A stretch of 64,000 bases of DNA from Halorussus halophilus (GCF_008831545.1 NZ_CP044523.1:2046001-2110000), one strand, 5' to 3'. Counted from the stretch's first letter, positions 48,345 through 56,826 are shown. A program made the numbers and translations. The notes: a model not told the origin generated them from the letters alone.

Positions 48345-49037
48345 ATGAAGAGGCGGGACTTTCTGATGGCAGCCAGCGGTGTTGCTGGTGGTACAGCCGC
48401 AGGTGCGGCACCCGCCGGTGCGCAGGAGACGACTACGTCTCCCGGCAACAGCACGGCATCTGGCAACACCACGACCGCTGCCAATGGAACGGCGAGCGGA
48501 AACACGACCGCTCCGAACGGCACAGCGGGGGGCAACCAGTCGGCTCCCCAGAGTGGCGGCGGTGGCGGCCCGACGGAGACAGTAGCAGTCGGCCCCGGTG
48601 GCAGTCTCAAGTTCGAGCCTGCCGAGTTGACTATCGCGCCCGGCACCACGGTCAAGTGGGTCTGGGAAGGCGACAACCACAACGTCGTCCCCGAGAGCCA
48701 ACCTGACGGCGCGGGTTGGGAAGGCACGGCGGGCGGGGCGAGCAAGACGTACAACACGGGCCACGAGTACTCCTTTACGTTCCAACAGACGGGCGAGTAC
48801 TCGTACTTCTGTCAGCCACACAAGACGGCGGGCATGACCGGTACCATCACCGTCCAAGAAGGGGGCGCGTCCTCCGGCGGTGGCCACGCGGAGCAGGACC
48901 CCGAACACATGGGAGTGCCGTTTCAGGCCCACTACGTCGGGATTGCGACCCTCCTGATGATGGTCGTCTCGCTCGTGTACACGTTCTTCACCCTGAAGTA
49001 CGGCGAATCGCCCCACACAAGCGGGAGTAACAGATAA
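48345..49037 (+). CDS. Halocyanin-type blue copper protein with C-terminal membrane anchor
   Basis: 230 residues. A Tat signal (MKRRDFLMAASG) and a long Thr/Asn/Gly-rich linker (residues about 27-75, many NxT sites) precede the plastocyanin-like domain. Copper ligands are visible: His in GDNHNVVPE, then Cys, His and Met in YFCQPHKTAGM. A terminal helix (VGIATLLMMVVSLVYTFFTL) anchors it at the outer face. It would accept electrons from the Rieske/cytochrome b complex, taking the role of cytochrome c, and pass them to the terminal oxidase. First gene of a tight operon (2 bp to the next). Confidence 0.92.
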   Translation: MKRRDFLMAASGVAGGTAAGAAPAGAQETTTSPGNSTASGNTTTAANGTASGNTTAPNGTAGGNQSAPQSGGGGGPTETVAVGPGGSLKFEPAELTIAPGTTVKWVWEGDNHNVVPESQPDGAGWEGTAGGASKTYNTGHEYSFTFQQTGEYSYFCQPHKTAGMTGTITVQEGGASSGGGHAEQDPEHMGVPFQAHYVGIATLLMMVVSLVYTFFTLKYGESPHTSGSNR

Positions 49038-49039
49038 CA

Positions 49040-49426
49040 ATGTCATCCACAGGCTCAACGTACGGCGACATCCACCGCTACGAACCGGCACGCGAGAGTA
49101 CCGCGGCGGCAATCGCCATCGTGTTGCTCACGGTCGTCGAGGTCGTGTTCGTCGGCTTGTTCACCTACGGATTGGTCGGGGGCTGGGGGTACACCGCAGT
49201 CGGTAACATGTACCTCGGCTTCGTCCTCGCGATCATCTTCATCGACCTCGCGTTCATCCTCCTGCTGTACCGCAAGGAGTTCCTCCCGGACGTGATGGTC
49301 GTCAAGAAGCGCCGACGCAAGTGGGAAGACCTCTACGTCCGCGAAGACCAACTGGAAGACAGCGACACGATGGGTAAGGCGTGGGACCAACTCAAACGCG
49401 CAGTGTATCCCTACTACAAGCGATAA
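49040..49426 (+). CDS. Small membrane protein of the bc complex operon (DUF7318-like)
   Basis: 128 residues. Two helices (AAIAIVLLTVVEVVFVGLFTYGLV and MYLGFVLAIIFIDLAFILLLY) and a basic cytoplasmic tail (KKRRRKWEDLYVREDQLEDS). Located between halocyanin and Rieske with spacings of 2 and 3 bp, so translationally linked. Probably a subunit or assembly factor of the haloarchaeal cytochrome bc-like complex. No cofactor ligands are evident. Confidence 0.8.
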   Translation: MSSTGSTYGDIHRYEPARESTAAAIAIVLLTVVEVVFVGLFTYGLVGGWGYTAVGNMYLGFVLAIIFIDLAFILLLYRKEFLPDVMVVKKRRRKWEDLYVREDQLEDSDTMGKAWDQLKRAVYPYYKR

Positions 49427-49429
49427 AAC

Positions 49430-50278
49430 ATGGCAGAAGACGACAAATATCCACAGAGTACAGGTCGTCGCCGCTTCGTGAAAGGCGTCGTCGGCAGCGC
49501 GTCCCTCGCAGGTATCGGGACCGGTGCCGCGACGGCTCTCAACTCCGCCACGGCACCCTCCGGTAGTGGTGGCGGTATCACGGAGTACATGGCGATGGAG
49601 AACACGGCCGGCCCCGCACCGCGCGGGATGCCGCAGGTACCTATCGAAATCGACTCGGAAGGCTACCTGAAGGGCGTCTGGCCCGAAGTCAAAGAGAAGA
49701 CCCAGCAGGGTCGGACCATCAAGGTGGCCGAGACGAACATGGGTGGCGTCACCTACTCCAGCGAGTGGTTCCAGTACTGCGGCGTCCAGACGTACCCCGG
49801 CGTCGCACCCGAGGCCGACCAGGACAACTTCCTGCGCTACGTCGGCAACTCGAAGTTCGAGTGGCAGAACGAGACCGTCGAGAAGGGTCAGAAGGTCCAC
49901 ATCGACGACTTCAAAGACTACGAGTCGTGGGGCAACGGCATCGGCAGTAGCGGCGTTGGCAAGCCCGCATTGGCGACGTGGCGGTCCCAAGACGTGCCAC
50001 CGGCGAACACGATGGTCGTCCAGGTCATCCGCTCGACGAACGTCGAGAAGATGGCGAAACAGGACGAGTGGATCAACGCGAGTACCGAGAAAGGCTTCAT
50101 CGGTAACCTGAACAAGTGTACGCACTTCTGTTGCGTGCCGTCGTTCAAGGGACTGGCTGGCTCCGCTGGCTCTGGTGCGGAAGACATGATTTACTGTCAG
50201 TGCCACCAGTCGGTGTACGACCCGTTCAACGTCATCAAGAAGTCGTTCGTCGCGCTCCCGCGACCGGAGAGTGAGTAA
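49430..50278 (+). CDS. Rieske [2Fe-2S] iron-sulfur subunit of the cytochrome bc-type complex
   Basis: 282 residues. A Tat signal with RRRFVKGVVGSASLAG near residue 11 anchors or exports the folded protein. The cluster motifs are box 1 KCTHFCCVPSFK and box 2 YCQCHQSVYDP, supplying two Cys and two His. In canonical Rieske proteins box 1 is CTHLGC and box 2 CPCHGS; here the Gly in box 1 is Cys and the Gly in box 2 is Gln. It transfers electrons from menaquinol to the halocyanin. Two bp after its stop codon comes cytochrome b. Confidence 0.9.
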   Translation: MAEDDKYPQSTGRRRFVKGVVGSASLAGIGTGAATALNSATAPSGSGGGITEYMAMENTAGPAPRGMPQVPIEIDSEGYLKGVWPEVKEKTQQGRTIKVAETNMGGVTYSSEWFQYCGVQTYPGVAPEADQDNFLRYVGNSKFEWQNETVEKGQKVHIDDFKDYESWGNGIGSSGVGKPALATWRSQDVPPANTMVVQVIRSTNVEKMAKQDEWINASTEKGFIGNLNKCTHFCCVPSFKGLAGSAGSGAEDMIYCQCHQSVYDPFNVIKKSFVALPRPESE

Positions 50279-50280
50279 CG

Positions 50281-51075
50281 ATGAGTTTGGAGCCTAAAGA
50301 CGAACACGACCACGGCGGGTGGATGAAAGAGAAGAATCTCACCCCTGTCGAGACGACGTTCCTCACGGCACTCATCTGGATGGACCGTCGGTTCCGCATC
50401 GTCGATTATCTGGAGATCTTGGAGACCCTCTACTACCGGGTCAACATGCAGATGCCGAAGAGCCACACGGAGCAGTACAACTTGGACAACAAGTTCTGGT
50501 ACTGGTATCCGCTGTACGCGCTCGGGAGTTTCTCGACCATCGCGTACGTCGTGGCCGCGATAAGTGGGGCCTTACTCGGGTTCTACTACGCACCATCGAC
50601 CGCCGGAGACCCGTCAGTCTCTTACAACCAACTGGCGTTCATCATGACCGACCTGAACTTCGGGTTCATGCTCCGGTCGATTCACCGCTGGTCGGCACAG
50701 GTGATGGTCGCGGCAGTGTTCCTGCACATGCTGCGCGTCTACTTCACGGGTGCGTACAAGGAACCGCGAGAGCTTAACTGGCTGCTCGGCATCATCCTCA
50801 TCAGCCTGACGATGGTGTTCGGGTACACCGGCTACCTGCTCCCGTGGGACCAACTCGCGTTCTGGGCGGGCCAGATCGGCGTCGAGATGAGCCTCTCGAT
50901 ACCGCTCATCGGCGAGTGGGTCGCACAACTCATCTTCGGTGGCTTCAGCCTCGGGGCGGCGACACTGCAACGGATGTACATCCTGCACGTGTTCTTCCTG
51001 CCCTTCGTCGTGACCGCCCTCATCGGACTACACATCGCTATCGTGTGGATTCAGGGCATCGCGGAACCCCACTAA
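50281..51075 (+). CDS. Cytochrome b subunit, N-terminal (cytochrome b6/PetB-like)
   Basis: 264 residues, four core helices. The four heme-ligand histidines are visible in two pairs: SIHRWSAQV and VFLHMLRVYF in the second helix region, YILHVFFLPF and IGLHIAIVWI in the fourth. The GYTGYLLPWDQLAFWAGQIG segment is the Qo-site helix with a conserved LPWDQ. It binds hemes bL and bH and oxidises menaquinol with the Rieske protein. The C-terminal half of cytochrome b is a separate gene (51080), giving a b6f-like split. Confidence 0.93.
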   Translation: MSLEPKDEHDHGGWMKEKNLTPVETTFLTALIWMDRRFRIVDYLEILETLYYRVNMQMPKSHTEQYNLDNKFWYWYPLYALGSFSTIAYVVAAISGALLGFYYAPSTAGDPSVSYNQLAFIMTDLNFGFMLRSIHRWSAQVMVAAVFLHMLRVYFTGAYKEPRELNWLLGIILISLTMVFGYTGYLLPWDQLAFWAGQIGVEMSLSIPLIGEWVAQLIFGGFSLGAATLQRMYILHVFFLPFVVTALIGLHIAIVWIQGIAEPH

Positions 51076-51079
51076 GACC

Positions 51080-51841
51080 ATGACAGACGAAGACAACGAA
51101 CCAAAGACGGACGGAGGCGGTACTGGTATCGTCCCGCCGGACGACGAGACGCCCACGTGGAGCGAGCGTAAGGAGCGCACGCAGGGGCTCTCCCGGCTGA
51201 CCTACGAATACTTCGAGCGAGCGCGGCGCGAGGACCAAGACCTGCGTCAGGAATCGAGCTACGTCGAACGGGACGTGCTGGCGTTCCCGACGTGGCCCCA
51301 CGAGATGATTCGGAACCTCTCGCTGACGAGCTTCTTCGTCGGGATGATTATCTTCCTCTCGGCGACGCTCCCGCCGCACCTCGGCCCACCGGCGGACCCG
51401 AGTTCGACCCCGGCGGTCATCCTGCCCGACTGGTATCTCTACTGGTCGTTCGGCCTGCTGAAGCTCGGCCCGCTCAACCCCGAACTGGCGATTCTGGGCG
51501 GCGAGAAGCTGATGGCCGACCGAACGTACGGCGTGATGGCGAACGTCGTCGTCGTCGGCTTCATCGCCATCGTGCCGTTCCTGAACAAGGGGAGCGCGCG
51601 GCGACCCGTCGAGCAACCGTTCTGGGCGGCCGTCGGGATGTCCGGCGTCGTCTTCGCGGTTACCATCAGCGCGCTGTCGATCAAGAACCTGCTGCCCATC
51701 GACGCACACCTGACTTTCGACCTCGCGTTCCTGCTGCCCATCATCGGCGGCACCATCACCTACGCGGTGTTGAAGTCGATGCGCGAAGGGTACATGTTCG
51801 ACCTCAACCAGCGGTACTACCGGCTTCGACCGCCGAAGTAA
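51080..51841 (+). CDS. Cytochrome b subunit, C-terminal (subunit IV/PetD-like)
   Basis: 253 residues. An acidic N-terminal 80 residues precede VLAFPTWPHEMIRNLSLTSFF and the family motif PDWYLYWSFGLLKLG, the PEWY motif of the Qo site with Glu replaced by Asp. Three more helices follow (MANVVVVGFIAIVPFL, FWAAVGMSGVVFAVTISAL, FDLAFLLPIIGGTITYAVL). With the gene at 50281 it reconstitutes a complete cytochrome b. The spacing of 4 bp shows operon coupling. Confidence 0.9.
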   Translation: MTDEDNEPKTDGGGTGIVPPDDETPTWSERKERTQGLSRLTYEYFERARREDQDLRQESSYVERDVLAFPTWPHEMIRNLSLTSFFVGMIIFLSATLPPHLGPPADPSSTPAVILPDWYLYWSFGLLKLGPLNPELAILGGEKLMADRTYGVMANVVVVGFIAIVPFLNKGSARRPVEQPFWAAVGMSGVVFAVTISALSIKNLLPIDAHLTFDLAFLLPIIGGTITYAVLKSMREGYMFDLNQRYYRLRPPK

Positions 51842-51856
51842 CGACTTACGTTCTTC

Positions 51857-52180
51857 ATGGCTTCTTCTTCCGACGACGACCACGACAGCGAGGGGGAGCG
51901 TAGCGCGCGCGAAGTCGTCGTCCCGCTCCGCATCTACAAAGTCGTCACCGTCTTCTCGACGATGTTCGCCGTCGCGTTCGTCGTCGGCGGGTTCATCGTC
52001 CTCGACACCGCGACCGGACAGGCAGGGCTCTCGTTCGCCGACGTGAACGTCCCGCTGGCCCTGCTCGGCGTGGCGATGATTTCGGCGGGCGCACTGGTGT
52101 ACGCGTTCTCGACGCGCTTCCGCGCCGAAGGAATGGGAAAACCTAAAGACGGCAGCGACGAACCTTCAGATAATGGCTGA
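51857..52180 (+). CDS. Small membrane protein of the bc operon (DUF7315-like)
   Basis: 107 residues. Two helices (VVTVFSTMFAVAFVVGGFIVL and VPLALLGVAMISAGALVYAFS) with acidic hydrophilic ends. It overlaps the next gene by 8 bp, and lies 15 bp after the cytochrome b subunit, so it belongs to the same transcript. Probably a small structural subunit of the complex; no cofactor motifs. Confidence 0.78.
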   Translation: MASSSDDDHDSEGERSAREVVVPLRIYKVVTVFSTMFAVAFVVGGFIVLDTATGQAGLSFADVNVPLALLGVAMISAGALVYAFSTRFRAEGMGKPKDGSDEPSDNG

Positions 52181-52424
52181 CGAATTCATGAAAGGGGCTG
52201 CCATCGCGACCGGTGGCGGCCTCATCTGGATGGTGTTGTCGGGCTGGTACACCACGCCCGGTTTCGAAGACGCACAGCTCTGGGGTGCGATTCCCGAGGG
52301 ACTCGACGCCTACGGACAGGCCGCTATCATGCTCCGAAGCGTGATGGCGTGGTTCATCATCTTCGGCATCCTCGCGTTCTGGGTCGTCATCCCGGCGTTC
52401 CAGCAGCTTCGCGCCGCGCGATAA
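52173..52424 (+). CDS. Small membrane protein of the bc operon (DUF7314-like)
   Basis: 83 residues. A Gly-rich N-terminal helix (FMKGAAIATGGGLIWMVLSG) and a second helix (SVMAWFIIFGILAFWVVIPAF) flank a loop rich in Gly, Tyr and acidic residues. Last gene of the operon starting at 48345. Role unknown; the conserved position suggests a subunit. Confidence 0.78.
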   Translation: MADEFMKGAAIATGGGLIWMVLSGWYTTPGFEDAQLWGAIPEGLDAYGQAAIMLRSVMAWFIIFGILAFWVVIPAFQQLRAAR

Positions 52425-52783
52425 GCCGTTCTTTCTCTTCGTTCTCCCTTCGTGGGTAGCTGTGTCTCAGTTTCGGCGGAGTCCAGTTCTTGCTCGCGTC
52501 GTCTAGGTGCTTCGTGCAGACCGTAGTCTCGGTCTGGTAGGTCGTGAGTGAGGAACTTCGAAGCCGCGCACGCGGAGGCGAGTAATCGGGACGCCGAAGC
52601 GAGAACGTAGTAGGAGCGCGGGACAGCGACAGTGCCCCAGCACCGAACAGTGAGCTACCTCGTACCGCAGAACGACCACCACGAACAGTGACGCCCGGGG
52701 AGAGCCGACACTACGCTCCGGCAGAATCGGGCGACGACGCGCACTACTCGCGCGTCGAGCCGAGAAAAAGGTCGGTCGAACGC
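52425..52783. other. Spacer after the bc operon
   Basis: 359 bp with no convincing gene. It contains short inverted repeats (CAGACC...GGTCTG at 52518-52537; CCGCG...CGCGG around 52565) of the same kind as elsewhere in the window, and no recognisable RNA. The left edge TTCTTTCTCTTCG at about 52430 may terminate the operon. Confidence 0.5.
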
Positions 52784-53242
52784 TCAGATGACGGCGTTCC
52801 AGAGCGGTTCGACGAGGAAGAACAGGCTGAGGTAGCCCGCGTAGAGGAAGACGACGAACGACGCGACGAGCGCGCCGTTCGGCTTGCTCAACGCCTCGCC
52901 GTTGCGCAGTTCGACCTCGCGCGCCTCGAACTCGAAGAAGTCCGTGATGAACAGTCCCAGCACGAGCGACGAGAGGACGATGCCTGCGTGGTGGTGAGTC
53001 GTCAGGAAGTAGAACGACGCCAGCACGAGCAGCACGTTCGATACTTCGTGGACCACGTTACGGCTCAGATGTTCGTCGTGGTCGTCGCTTTTGGCCTGTT
53101 TCCGGTAGCTTCGTTGCGCGAAGAAGCGCGTTCCGAAGTTCACCACCACGAGACCGAGTATCACCCACAGGATGAGCGGTTTGTCGAGGATGTGTGTTTC
53201 GAGGACCGCGTCGATGGGTCCCAACAGTGACAGCGGTTGCAT
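52784..53242 (-). CDS. Haloarchaeal membrane protein (DUF7313-like)
   Basis: 152 residues, four helices (LILWVILGLVVVNFGTRFF, VSNVLLVLASFYFLTTHHHAG, VLSSLVLGLFITDFFEFEAR, VASFVVFLYAGYLSLFFLV). A three-His run (THHHAG) lies at a membrane edge. It is convergent with the bc operon. I recall the family next to these genes in other haloarchaea, so it may be an accessory factor, but nothing in the sequence proves this. Confidence 0.75.
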   Translation of the reverse strand: MQPLSLLGPIDAVLETHILDKPLILWVILGLVVVNFGTRFFAQRSYRKQAKSDDHDEHLSRNVVHEVSNVLLVLASFYFLTTHHHAGIVLSSLVLGLFITDFFEFEAREVELRNGEALSKPNGALVASFVVFLYAGYLSLFFLVEPLWNAVI

Positions 53243-53312
53243 ACTTCATACTCGGAAAGGCGGCGTATTATATCCTTTCCATCGCGCCGAGGAGTTCGAC
53301 TCGGTCGCGCTG

Positions 53313-54074
53313 TCACCGGTCGAAAAAGTCACCGCTCTCTGGGACGCGAATCACGTCGAGTGGTTCGCCGTGGACGAGTTCGACCGGTGCGTTCAGCGGC
53401 ACCTGCCGAACGCTCCGGTCGTCCAGCAACAGCGATACTTCGCCCTCGTCGCGTTCGACCGAGAGCGTCACCGGCTGTTGGGCGTCTAAGACCCAGTGGT
53501 CTACGTTCACCGCGAACGGCGCGATGGGGACGACGCCGACGACGCCGGTTCCCGGTTCGACCAGCGGTCCGCCCGCGCTTCGACCGTAGCCGTGGCTTCC
53601 AGTCGGCGTGGAGACGGTGACGCCGTCCGCGCGGAAACAGGAGACGCGTTCGCCGCGCGAGCGGACGGCGTACTCGGAGATGCGTGCTGGTTCGGTCGTC
53701 ACGAGCGTCACGTCCGCGAGCGCGCGGCCTGCGAACTCGCCGCCGACCGAGACCGAGAGCGTCGCTCGTGGTTCGGTTTCGAACCCGCTGGTGAGCAGCG
53801 ATTCGACCGCTCGCTCGGCTTCGGTTTCGGCGACCCCTCCGTATCCGGGCCCCGCCGCGATCGGAAGCACCGGCGCGTCGAGACCTTCACGGACCAGTTC
53901 GAGGAGTGGAGACTCCCCGACCGCGAGGACGGCTTCTGGCCCGGCGGCGACTACGTCGGCGGCTGAGCCGTGTAGCGGGTCGCGTCCGGCGGCTTCGACG
54001 GCACTGCGGACGCACTCCGTGAGCGACCCCTCACCGACGACGCCGACGGTGGATTCGTCGTGCGCGCTACTCAT
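53313..54074 (-). CDS. NAD kinase-like protein lacking the GGDG motif
   Basis: 253 residues. The C-terminal beta-sandwich half is typical of NAD kinases: ADGVTVSTPTGSHGYGRSAG (about residues 149-168) matches the family's DG..VSTPTGSTAY..SAGG, with His-Gly replacing Thr-Ala. In the N-terminal half, where a real NAD kinase has LGGDGTLL, this protein has LAVGESPLLELV: the GGD residues that bind and position the nucleotide phosphates are missing. Catalytic NAD phosphorylation is therefore doubtful. It could bind NAD(H) as a sensor or have another substrate. Stands alone, next to the M28 peptidase on the same strand. Confidence 0.8.
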   Translation of the reverse strand: MSSAHDESTVGVVGEGSLTECVRSAVEAAGRDPLHGSAADVVAAGPEAVLAVGESPLLELVREGLDAPVLPIAAGPGYGGVAETEAERAVESLLTSGFETEPRATLSVSVGGEFAGRALADVTLVTTEPARISEYAVRSRGERVSCFRADGVTVSTPTGSHGYGRSAGGPLVEPGTGVVGVVPIAPFAVNVDHWVLDAQQPVTLSVERDEGEVSLLLDDRSVRQVPLNAPVELVHGEPLDVIRVPESGDFFDR

Positions 54075-54239
54075 TGCTCCTCTCTTCTGTCGCTATCATT
54101 GAAAAGGATACGGAAGCCGTGACCGCGGAGAGTAAGCTCAGACTGTGGGTTACAGACGATATTTCCAACGCAATCAGAGCTTACAATTCTACTGTTCGGC
54201 AGTTGTAACGGAGAGGAATCCAAAATTTCCGGGGGTCGC

Positions 54240-55550
54240 CTAGAAGTCGTAGGGCCAGTCCCCGGTGATTTTCATGCCCTTGGCTTGGTCCTCATCCTCC
54301 AGTGCCTCGGCGATCTCCTCGGGGTCCTTGTGCGCCACCTCGAACTCCTCGTCAGCAACCTGTACGGTCAGCTCTGTCAGCAAGATAGCCTGCTCGCGCA
54401 GGTCCCGCACTTCCAGTTTGTCGAGCGTGTCCGCGTAGGTGTGGCCCCAGCCACGGCCCTCGTCGCCGGTTTCGCTCATGACGTGGTAGCCCGGCACGCC
54501 CCACTGGACGTACGGCCAGTGGTCGCTGTGGGGACCTTGCTCGGGAATCGTCTTGACTGGATGCTCGAAGTCGTCTGCAACGTCTCGGGCGGCTTGCTTC
54601 AGCGCGTCGAAACCGTGCGTGAAGAACGTCAGCGTGCGCCCGCGGACGACGCCGTCGTTGTTGACGATGGCTTTGATGCCGTCGAACTCCGCGTTCTCCG
54701 CGTCGTACTCCGAGCCGACTAACCCCACTTCCTCCGCGCCGTAGCAGATGAAGTGGACCTGAGTGTCCAACTCGTCTTCCCGTTCTGCGAGTGCGCGGGC
54801 CATCTCGACCACCATCGCCGTGCCCGCACCGTTGTCCATCGCACCCTCCGCTATGTCGTGGGCGTCCACGTGACTCGTGACGAGTACTGCCTCGTCGGTG
54901 TCAGGCCCGAGTTCGGCGTGGACGTTCTGGCTCGTCGCGTCGTGAACGTCCGCTTCGACAGCTACCTCGACCTCCTCACCGTCGAACCGGCGTGCGATTC
55001 GTGCGCCGACCTCCTTGCTGACGCCGACCGCCGGAACGTCGCCGATTGGTGCCCCGGCAGTACCGACGCTTCCGGTCGGCGGGAGACAGCCCTCGACGTG
55101 GTTCTTGAAGACGAACGCGGCCGCGCCGCCTTCGACGGCGTAGTAGTACTTCTCGCGGCGGTGGATGAACCGGTCGTAGTGGCTGGGGACGTTCGTCGCC
55201 ACCATCACGACCTTCCCCTCGACGTCGGCTTCTTCGAAGTCTTCCGGCAGGCCGTAGCCCAAGTCTACGAGTTCGCCAGTCGCGTCCTCGTCTGGACTGC
55301 GCGGGAGCGCGATGCAATCCTGTGTAGTGTCTCCCGCGCGAATCTCGCTACTTCCGCGTGCCCACCCTTGAATGTCGAACTCCTCCAATCGTGCGTTCCG
55401 TGCGCCGACTGCTTCGAGTGCGTCGCGGGTCAGTTCCGCCGACGCTCGTTCGCCCTCACTGCCCGCCATTCGATTGCCGACGTTCACGAGGTCAATTAAA
55501 TGATTCCACCCGGCGTCACTCGTGAACGTTTGTCCAATCCACTGTGTCAT
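54240..55550 (-). CDS. M28-family metallopeptidase (aminopeptidase-like) with PA-type insertion
   Basis: 436 residues from the ATG at 55550 (MTQWIGQTF). The zinc-ligand order of M28 peptidases is complete: VTSHVDAHD (His, Asp), GAMDNGAGTA (bridging Asp), CYGAEEVGLVGS (Glu-Glu), AIVNNDGVV (Asp) and the late GWGHTYADTLDKL (His). An insertion at residues about 90-190 (VVMVATNVPSHYDRF, AAAFVFKNH) resembles a PA domain. No signal peptide is seen, so it is likely cytoplasmic. It probably removes N-terminal residues from peptides. Confidence 0.9.
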   Translation of the reverse strand: MTQWIGQTFTSDAGWNHLIDLVNVGNRMAGSEGERASAELTRDALEAVGARNARLEEFDIQGWARGSSEIRAGDTTQDCIALPRSPDEDATGELVDLGYGLPEDFEEADVEGKVVMVATNVPSHYDRFIHRREKYYYAVEGGAAAFVFKNHVEGCLPPTGSVGTAGAPIGDVPAVGVSKEVGARIARRFDGEEVEVAVEADVHDATSQNVHAELGPDTDEAVLVTSHVDAHDIAEGAMDNGAGTAMVVEMARALAEREDELDTQVHFICYGAEEVGLVGSEYDAENAEFDGIKAIVNNDGVVRGRTLTFFTHGFDALKQAARDVADDFEHPVKTIPEQGPHSDHWPYVQWGVPGYHVMSETGDEGRGWGHTYADTLDKLEVRDLREQAILLTELTVQVADEEFEVAHKDPEEIAEALEDEDQAKGMKITGDWPYDF

Positions 55551-55658
55551 ATGTTCACATACACGCGGAACGCGCGTAAGTTTTTCGAATCGAAACCTCC
55601 GACGATTCTTCAATTTTTGCCACTAACTGTGGGAGATACGTTCCCGATTCATAATTAG

Positions 55659-55667
55659 GTTTTTAAG
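55659..55667 (+). promoter_or_regulatory. TATA box of the E1-alpha gene
   Basis: GTTTTTAAG is about 62 bases before the TTG at 55729. The transcript would start near 55690, leaving a leader of about 38 bases that contains the Shine-Dalgarno GGAGG at 55717-55721. Confidence 0.5.
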
Positions 55668-55716
55668 CAGACTGTTCTTCTTTCGGGATTTTCGAGCCCC
55701 AGCGACTCTTTATTAC

Positions 55717-55721
55717 GGAGG
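55717..55721 (+). promoter_or_regulatory. Shine-Dalgarno deciding a TTG start
   Basis: GGAGG ends 7 bases before the TTG at 55729. Most genes here lack such a site; this one supports the TTG start over the ATG 30 bases later (55759). Confidence 0.55.
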
Positions 55722-55728
55722 ATACCGT

Positions 55729-56826
55729 TTGACTAACAGACAGTCGGTGATTGACGACATGGCAATTCAGGCACCCGATATGACGCGAGTCGTCGCCCCG
55801 GACGGCACCGTCGAGGAAGAGGACCTCGACATCTCCGCCGAAACGGTCGAAGAGATGTACCGTCTACAGGTTCTGGCCCGCACATTCGACGAGAAAGCAG
55901 TAAAACTCCACCGGCAGGGTCGTATCGGCACGTACGCACCCCTCCAAGGCCAAGAGGCCGCACAGGTGGGCGCGGCCGCCGCGCTCGCGGAGGCAGACTA
56001 CTGTCTCCCGACCTATCGCGACCACGCGATGTATCTCGCTCGCGGACTCCCGCTCGAAGAAGTGCTGGTCTACCTGCTGGGCGAAGGCAACTACGTAGAC
56101 CAGCAAGACCCCGAAACGCTGAGAACCTTCCCGCCAGCGATACCCATCGCCACGCAGGTACCCCACGCAGTCGGCATCAGCATGGCGGCAGACTACAAGG
56201 GAGACGACTGTGCGGCGCTGGTCAGTTTCGGCGACGGTGCGACCAGCGAAGGGGACTTCCACGAAGGCATGAACTTCGCGGGCGTCTTCGACGCACCGAC
56301 GGTGTTCTTCTGCCAGAACAACCAGTGGGCTATCTCGGTCCCCCGCGAGCGCCAGACTGCCGCGGCGACCATCGCACAGAAGGCCCACGCCTACGGCTTC
56401 GAGGGCATCCGCGTCGATGGCAACGACGTGCTGGCGGTCTACCGAGCGGTCAAGGAATCACTCGAACGCGCGAAGGCCGGAGAGGGACCGCGACTCATCG
56501 AAGCGGTCACCTACCGACAGGGCGCGCACACGACCACCGACGACCCCTCGGTCTACCGTGACGACGAGGAGGTAGACGAGTGGGCGAAACGAGACCCCGT
56601 GGACCGGACCCGCGACTACCTCGAACTCGCCCACGGTTGGTCGGAGGAAGCGGACGACGAAGTTCACGAGTGGGCCGAACAGCGCGTCGCGGAGGCAGTC
56701 GTCACCGCCGAGGAGCGTACCGGACTCGACGTAGACGACATCTTCGACCACGTCTACGCCAAGACGACCTCGCGACTCGACGCCCAGCGCGGGCGCGTCG
56801 TAGACGAACCGGAAGTCGAGCGCTGA
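55729..56826 (+). CDS. 2-oxoacid dehydrogenase E1 component, alpha subunit (pyruvate or branched-chain type)
   Basis: 365 residues from the TTG at 55729. The thiamine-diphosphate motif is GDGATSEGDFHEGMNF...CQNN (about residues 167-202). The N-terminal region has QGRIGTYAPLQGQEAAQVGA and DYCLPTYRDHAMYLARGL, and a phosphorylation-loop-like TTDDPSVYRDDEEV near residue 270. It is a typical E1-alpha by length. The beta subunit, E2 and E3 genes normally beside it are absent; the next gene is an unrelated small protein. It may function with distant E1-beta or be a paralogue of unknown substrate. Confidence 0.87.
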   Translation: MTNRQSVIDDMAIQAPDMTRVVAPDGTVEEEDLDISAETVEEMYRLQVLARTFDEKAVKLHRQGRIGTYAPLQGQEAAQVGAAAALAEADYCLPTYRDHAMYLARGLPLEEVLVYLLGEGNYVDQQDPETLRTFPPAIPIATQVPHAVGISMAADYKGDDCAALVSFGDGATSEGDFHEGMNFAGVFDAPTVFFCQNNQWAISVPRERQTAAATIAQKAHAYGFEGIRVDGNDVLAVYRAVKESLERAKAGEGPRLIEAVTYRQGAHTTTDDPSVYRDDEEVDEWAKRDPVDRTRDYLELAHGWSEEADDEVHEWAEQRVAEAVVTAEERTGLDVDDIFDHVYAKTTSRLDAQRGRVVDEPEVER

